Positions 53,305-64,000 of a stretch of 64,000 nt of DNA are shown one piece after another (the stretch's first letter is position 1; each line of letters starts with the position of its first letter). The stretch spans positions 186,001 through 250,000 of the forward strand of contig NZ_JACEFT010000003.1 in assembly GCF_013697085.1 (NCBI RefSeq), written 5' to 3'. The translations under genes were made by a program, and so were the position numbers. The notes under the pieces were generated by a model, which had not been told where the DNA came from, ran no database searches, and saw only the letters and a program-made list of their open reading frames with translations. Source of the stretch: Billgrantia kenyensis. Lineage in GTDB: Bacteria; Pseudomonadota; Gammaproteobacteria; Pseudomonadales; Halomonadaceae.

Positions 53305-53679
53305 TCAGGACTTCGGACGCTTGGTGCCGTACTTGGAACGACCCTGCTTACGGTTCTGCACGCCGGAGGTGTCGAGGGCGCCGCGAACGGTGTGGTAACG
53401 CACACCCGGCAAATCCTTGACACGACCGCCGCGGATCAGCACGACAGAGTGTTCCTGGAGGTTGTGACCTTCACCGCCAATGTAGGACGACACTTCGAAC
53501 CCGTTGGTCAGGCGCACGCGGCAGACCTTACGCAGGGCCGAGTTCGGCTTCTTCGGGGTAGTGGTGTAGACGCGGGTGCAGACACCGCGCTTTTGCGGGC
53601 AGGCCTGCAGCGCCGGCACGTCGCTCTTGGCGGCGGGGCGCTTGCGCGGCTTGCGCACGAGCTGATTGATCGTTGCCAT
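53305..53679 (-). CDS. rpsL: 30S ribosomal protein S12
   Basis: 124 aa from ATG 53679 ([20 protein letters not shown]). Streptomycin-site lysines are wild type: [13 protein letters not shown] and [14 protein letters not shown]. First gene of the str operon. Confidence 0.97.
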   Translation of the reverse strand: MATINQLVRKPRKRPAAKSDVPALQACPQKRGVCTRVYTTTPKKPNSALRKVCRVRLTNGFEVSSYIGGEGHNLQEHSVVLIRGGRVKDLPGVRYHTVRGALDTSGVQNRKQGRSKYGTKRPKS

Positions 53680-53756
53680 GTTGTGTAGCTGACTCCAATG
53701 GTTGCCTTGCCTTTCAGCGGGCGCGGGCGCACCCACCCCACTGTTAAAGGCTGCGC

Positions 53757-53786
53757 ATTCTAAGGTCTAACGGGGTGGGGCGTCAA
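53757..53786 (-). promoter_or_regulatory. str operon promoter
   Basis: On the minus strand TTGACG (53781-53786) and TAGAAT (53757-53762) are 18 nt apart, followed by GCGC. It lies in the 146-nt rpoC-rpsL gap; predicted start near 53750. I see no clear terminator after rpoC in this gap. Confidence 0.8.
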
Positions 53787-53825
53787 GCGATCGGCATAAC
53801 CTCTCGCCTGGCACCCCGACTCCGC

Positions 53826-58046
<4,221 letters not shown>

Positions 58047-58057
58047 GGAGTCGGCTC

Positions 58058-62137
<4,080 letters not shown>

Positions 62138-62295
62138 CTGTATTCCCCAGCTTGTTCACCATGGGTGACCGATGCGTGGTCGGCGCCACCCGACGGGACC
62201 GCCCCCGTCAGGCGCTGACGGCAAGCTCCACAAGGTGTAGCTCGCCGTCGGGATTCTTCTAGCGACGCTGCGTCAGCAAGGCGCTAGTGCAACAG

Positions 62296-62330
62296 AAAAA
62301 GGCCGGCAGCGGGAGGACCCGCCACCAGCC
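62296..62330 (-). terminator. Attenuator-like hairpin between rplL and rpoB
   Basis: On the minus strand GGTGGCGGG pairs imperfectly with CCCGCTGCC, followed by GGCC and TTTTT (plus-strand A-run 62296-62300). E. coli has a partial terminator at the same place that lowers rpoBC expression relative to rplJL. The rest of the 62138-62372 gap holds no gene. Confidence 0.6.
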
Positions 62331-62372
62331 GTGGAAGCTTACGCAGCGCGTGAAGCCATGGAAACCAAGGGC

Positions 62373-62744
62373 TTACTTGAGTTCCACGGAAGCGCCGGCT
62401 TCTTCCAGCTTCTTCTTGGCCTCTTCGGCCTCTTCCTTGGGCATGGCTTCCTTGATGGTCGCCGGAGCACCGTCGACGGCACCCTTGGCTTCCTTCAGGC
62501 CCAGACCGGTGATCTCGCGCACGGCCTTGATCACGTTGACCTTCTTGTCGCCGGCGCTGGTCAGCACCAGGTCGAACTCGGTCTGCTCTTCGGCAACGGC
62601 TTCACCACCGGCAGCCGGGCCGGCCATGACAGCGGCAGCGGCGGATACGCCGAACTTCTCTTCCATCGCTTCGATCAGCTCGACGACTTCCATCACGGAC
62701 ATGTCGGCGACGGCGTTGATGATGTCTTCTTTGGTCAGTGCCAT
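62373..62744 (-). CDS. rplL: 50S ribosomal protein L7/L12
   Basis: 123 aa: [20 protein letters not shown], the Ala/Gly-rich hinge ([19 protein letters not shown]) and the factor-binding domain [21 protein letters not shown]7/L12 forms the stalk that recruits EF-Tu and EF-G. 87 nt after rplJ. Confidence 0.97.
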   Translation of the reverse strand: MALTKEDIINAVADMSVMEVVELIEAMEEKFGVSAAAAVMAGPAAGGEAVAEEQTEFDLVLTSAGDKKVNVIKAVREITGLGLKEAKGAVDGAPATIKEAMPKEEAEEAKKKLEEAGASVELK

Positions 62745-62831
62745 TTCGATGATTCCTAACTTTGCGGGAGACTCGGCGGACCGAGCGCTCTATTCAGTGT
62801 TCGATTCAGGCGGCAGCCGAGAGTTCGGCTA

Positions 62832-63335
62832 TCAAGCAGCTTCGTCCTGCTTCTGATCGCGCAGCGCGGCCAGCGTACGAACCAGCTTGCCGGCGGAAGC
62901 CTCCTTCATGACGGACATCAGCTTGGCGATGGCCTCGTCATAAGTCGGCAGGGTCGCCAGACGGTCGATGTCGCTTGCCGGGATCAGCTCACCTTCGTAG
63001 GCCAGCGCCTTGACTTCGAAGTTCTTCTCATCCTTGGCAAAATCCTTGAACAGGCGGGCGGCAGCGCCCGGATGCTCGGTGGAAAAGGCCAGCAGAGTCG
63101 GACCGACGAAGCTCTCGTTCAGACACTCCCACTGAGTGCCGGAGAGGGCGCGGCGTGCCAGGGTGTTGCGAACAACACGCAGCTGGACGCCATTCTCGCG
63201 CGCCTGCTTGCGCAGGCCGGTCATCTTCTCGACCGTAACGCCACGAGAATCGGCAACAACGACGGAGAGTGCGCCCTTGGCGGCTTCACTGACCTCGGCA
63301 ACAATCGCCTTCTTGCCTTCAAGTGCTAGTGGCAC
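62832..63335 (-). CDS. rplJ: 50S ribosomal protein L10
   Basis: 167 aa from a GTG at 63335 ((M)[20 protein letters not shown]). AAGGAG lies about 9 nt upstream. An ATG at 63365 is open but adds residues not found in L10. Blocks: [20 protein letters not shown] and [13 protein letters not shown]10 anchors L7/L12 dimers and represses its own operon. Confidence 0.95.
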   Translation of the reverse strand: MPLALEGKKAIVAEVSEAAKGALSVVVADSRGVTVEKMTGLRKQARENGVQLRVVRNTLARRALSGTQWECLNESFVGPTLLAFSTEHPGAAARLFKDFAKDEKNFEVKALAYEGELIPASDIDRLATLPTYDEAIAKLMSVMKEASAGKLVRTLAALRDQKQDEAA

Positions 63336-63365
63336 AGTGATCACTCCTTCGTGCCGGAGCCGCAT

Positions 63366-63530
63366 GGCGGCTTCCGGGGGTTACCATCTCTTCCGTCATA
63401 CGCCAAGGCGTCAACGGAAGTCCTGGGTGATGGTGCTCACCAGCGATCTGGCGGCCACACCATCTGCGCAGGTACCCCTAGGGGAGATTAAGCCGCCCAC
63501 ATGGAAGAGGGCGGCACCTGCGGTCTTTGA
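63366..63530 (-). promoter_or_regulatory. Probable L10 leader region
   Basis: The mRNA ahead of rplJ is rich in pairing: a nested hairpin (CTTCCGT, ACGCC / GGCGT, ACGGAAG; 63390-63420) and a GCCGCCC/GGGCGGC stem (63492-63515). In many bacteria L10-L12 binds a leader here to repress rplJL. I place it by position and structure, not by a match to the consensus. Confidence 0.45.
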
Positions 63531-63535
63531 CGGCG

Positions 63536-63564
63536 CCCCGAGCGCTTGGACCAAGCGCTCGGGG
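63536..63564 (-). other. 14-bp perfect hairpin between rplA and rplJ
   Basis: Arms 63536-63549 and 63551-63564 are exact complements (CCCCGAGCGCTTGG type) around one base. No T-run follows on the minus strand, so it is more likely a processing or leader element than a terminator. Confidence 0.6.
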
Positions 63565-63601
63565 ACCGCAAAGTTCCTGCAAAGACTCTGCTTGCTCGCA
63601 C

Positions 63602-64000
63602 TTACACGAGGGCAGAATGGTCGAGGGTCACGCCCGGACCCATGGTCGTGGACAGGGTGACCTTCTTGAAATAAATACCCTTGGACGTGCTCGGCTTGAG
63701 GCGCTTGAGGTCGGCGACCAGCGCTTCCAGGTTGCCACGGATGGCATCGGCGTCGAAGTCGACCTTGCCCAGGGTGGTGTGAATGATGCCGTTCTTGTCG
63801 GTACGGAAGCGCACCTGACCGGCCTTGGCATTCTTCACCGCGGTGGCGACGTCGGGCGTCACAGTGCCGACCTTGGGGTTCGGCATCAGGCCGCGCGGAC
63901 CGAGGATCTGACCCAACTGGCCGACCACGCGCATGGCGTCCGGCGAAGCGATGACCACGTCGAAGTCGAGCTGGCCCTTCTTGACCTGCTCGGCCAGGTC
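63602..64000 (-). CDS. rplA: 50S ribosomal protein L1, C-terminal part
   Basis: The last 132 codons are in the window; the start lies beyond the end. The family signatures are [34 protein letters not shown] and [20 protein letters not shown]. In E. coli L1 represses rplKA. It is followed by 266 nt of structured leader before rplJ. Confidence 0.97.
   Translation of the reverse strand, partial: DLAEQVKKGQLDFDVVIASPDAMRVVGQLGQILGPRGLMPNPKVGTVTPDVATAVKNAKAGQVRFRTDKNGIIHTTLGKVDFDADAIRGNLEALVADLKRLKPSTSKGIYFKKVTLSTTMGPGVTLDHSALV

Overview
The window reads as one chromosomal segment of a GC-rich gammaproteobacterium. The gene order (rpsP-rimM-trmD-rplS-xerD-dsbC, ffh next to ypjD and yfjD), an acetoacetyl-CoA reductase of the polyhydroxybutyrate type and the many acidic proteins point to a Halomonas-like halophile (Halomonadaceae). 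That placement is an inference from gene content and style, not from a phylogeny.

Layout. 1-5000: translation and protein-targeting genes on the minus strand (ffh, rpsP, rimM, trmD, rplS, xerD, start of dsbC). 5200-9600: membrane and lipid genes, a TetR regulator, and a SRAP-family gene whose four catalytic positions are all replaced. 9600-12500: a secreted M16 metalloprotease translationally coupled to that SRAP gene. 12550-16000: sbcB and the minCDE division-site operon. 16200-19800: a large helical DUF349 protein and phaB.

About 19975-23000 is the most accessory-looking part. An initiator tRNA gene with a strong promoter is followed by two complete and one truncated copy of a ~123 bp tandem repeat. 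Each complete copy carries the tRNA terminator and ends in a copy of the tRNA 3' end. The truncated copy stops at the stop codon of a PP2C phosphatase gene, the last gene of a three-gene cassette (TerY-like VWA protein, Ser/Thr kinase-like protein, PP2C phosphatase) matching the TerY-phosphorylation triad. A possible small extra ORF overlaps the kinase start by GTGA. I consider this the best candidate for an under-described system here.

23100-35200: housekeeping and small-metabolism genes (CnoX, a MalY/PatB-type lyase, thioesterase, YbaK, DUF501, LOG, quinone reductase, exonuclease, Sel1 protein, Tas, YaaA, an isochorismatase-type hydrolase, a Tim44-like protein) plus several genes I cannot name functionally.

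35400-64000: one long minus-strand run of the transcription and translation superoperon, in transcription order rplA(partial)-rplJ-rplL-rpoB-rpoC, rpsL-rpsG-fusA-tuf, the S10 operon (rpsJ to rpsQ), the spc operon (rplN to rpmJ) and the alpha operon (rpsM to rplQ). Strong sigma70-like promoters are visible before rpsL and rpsJ, and terminators after tuf and rplQ.
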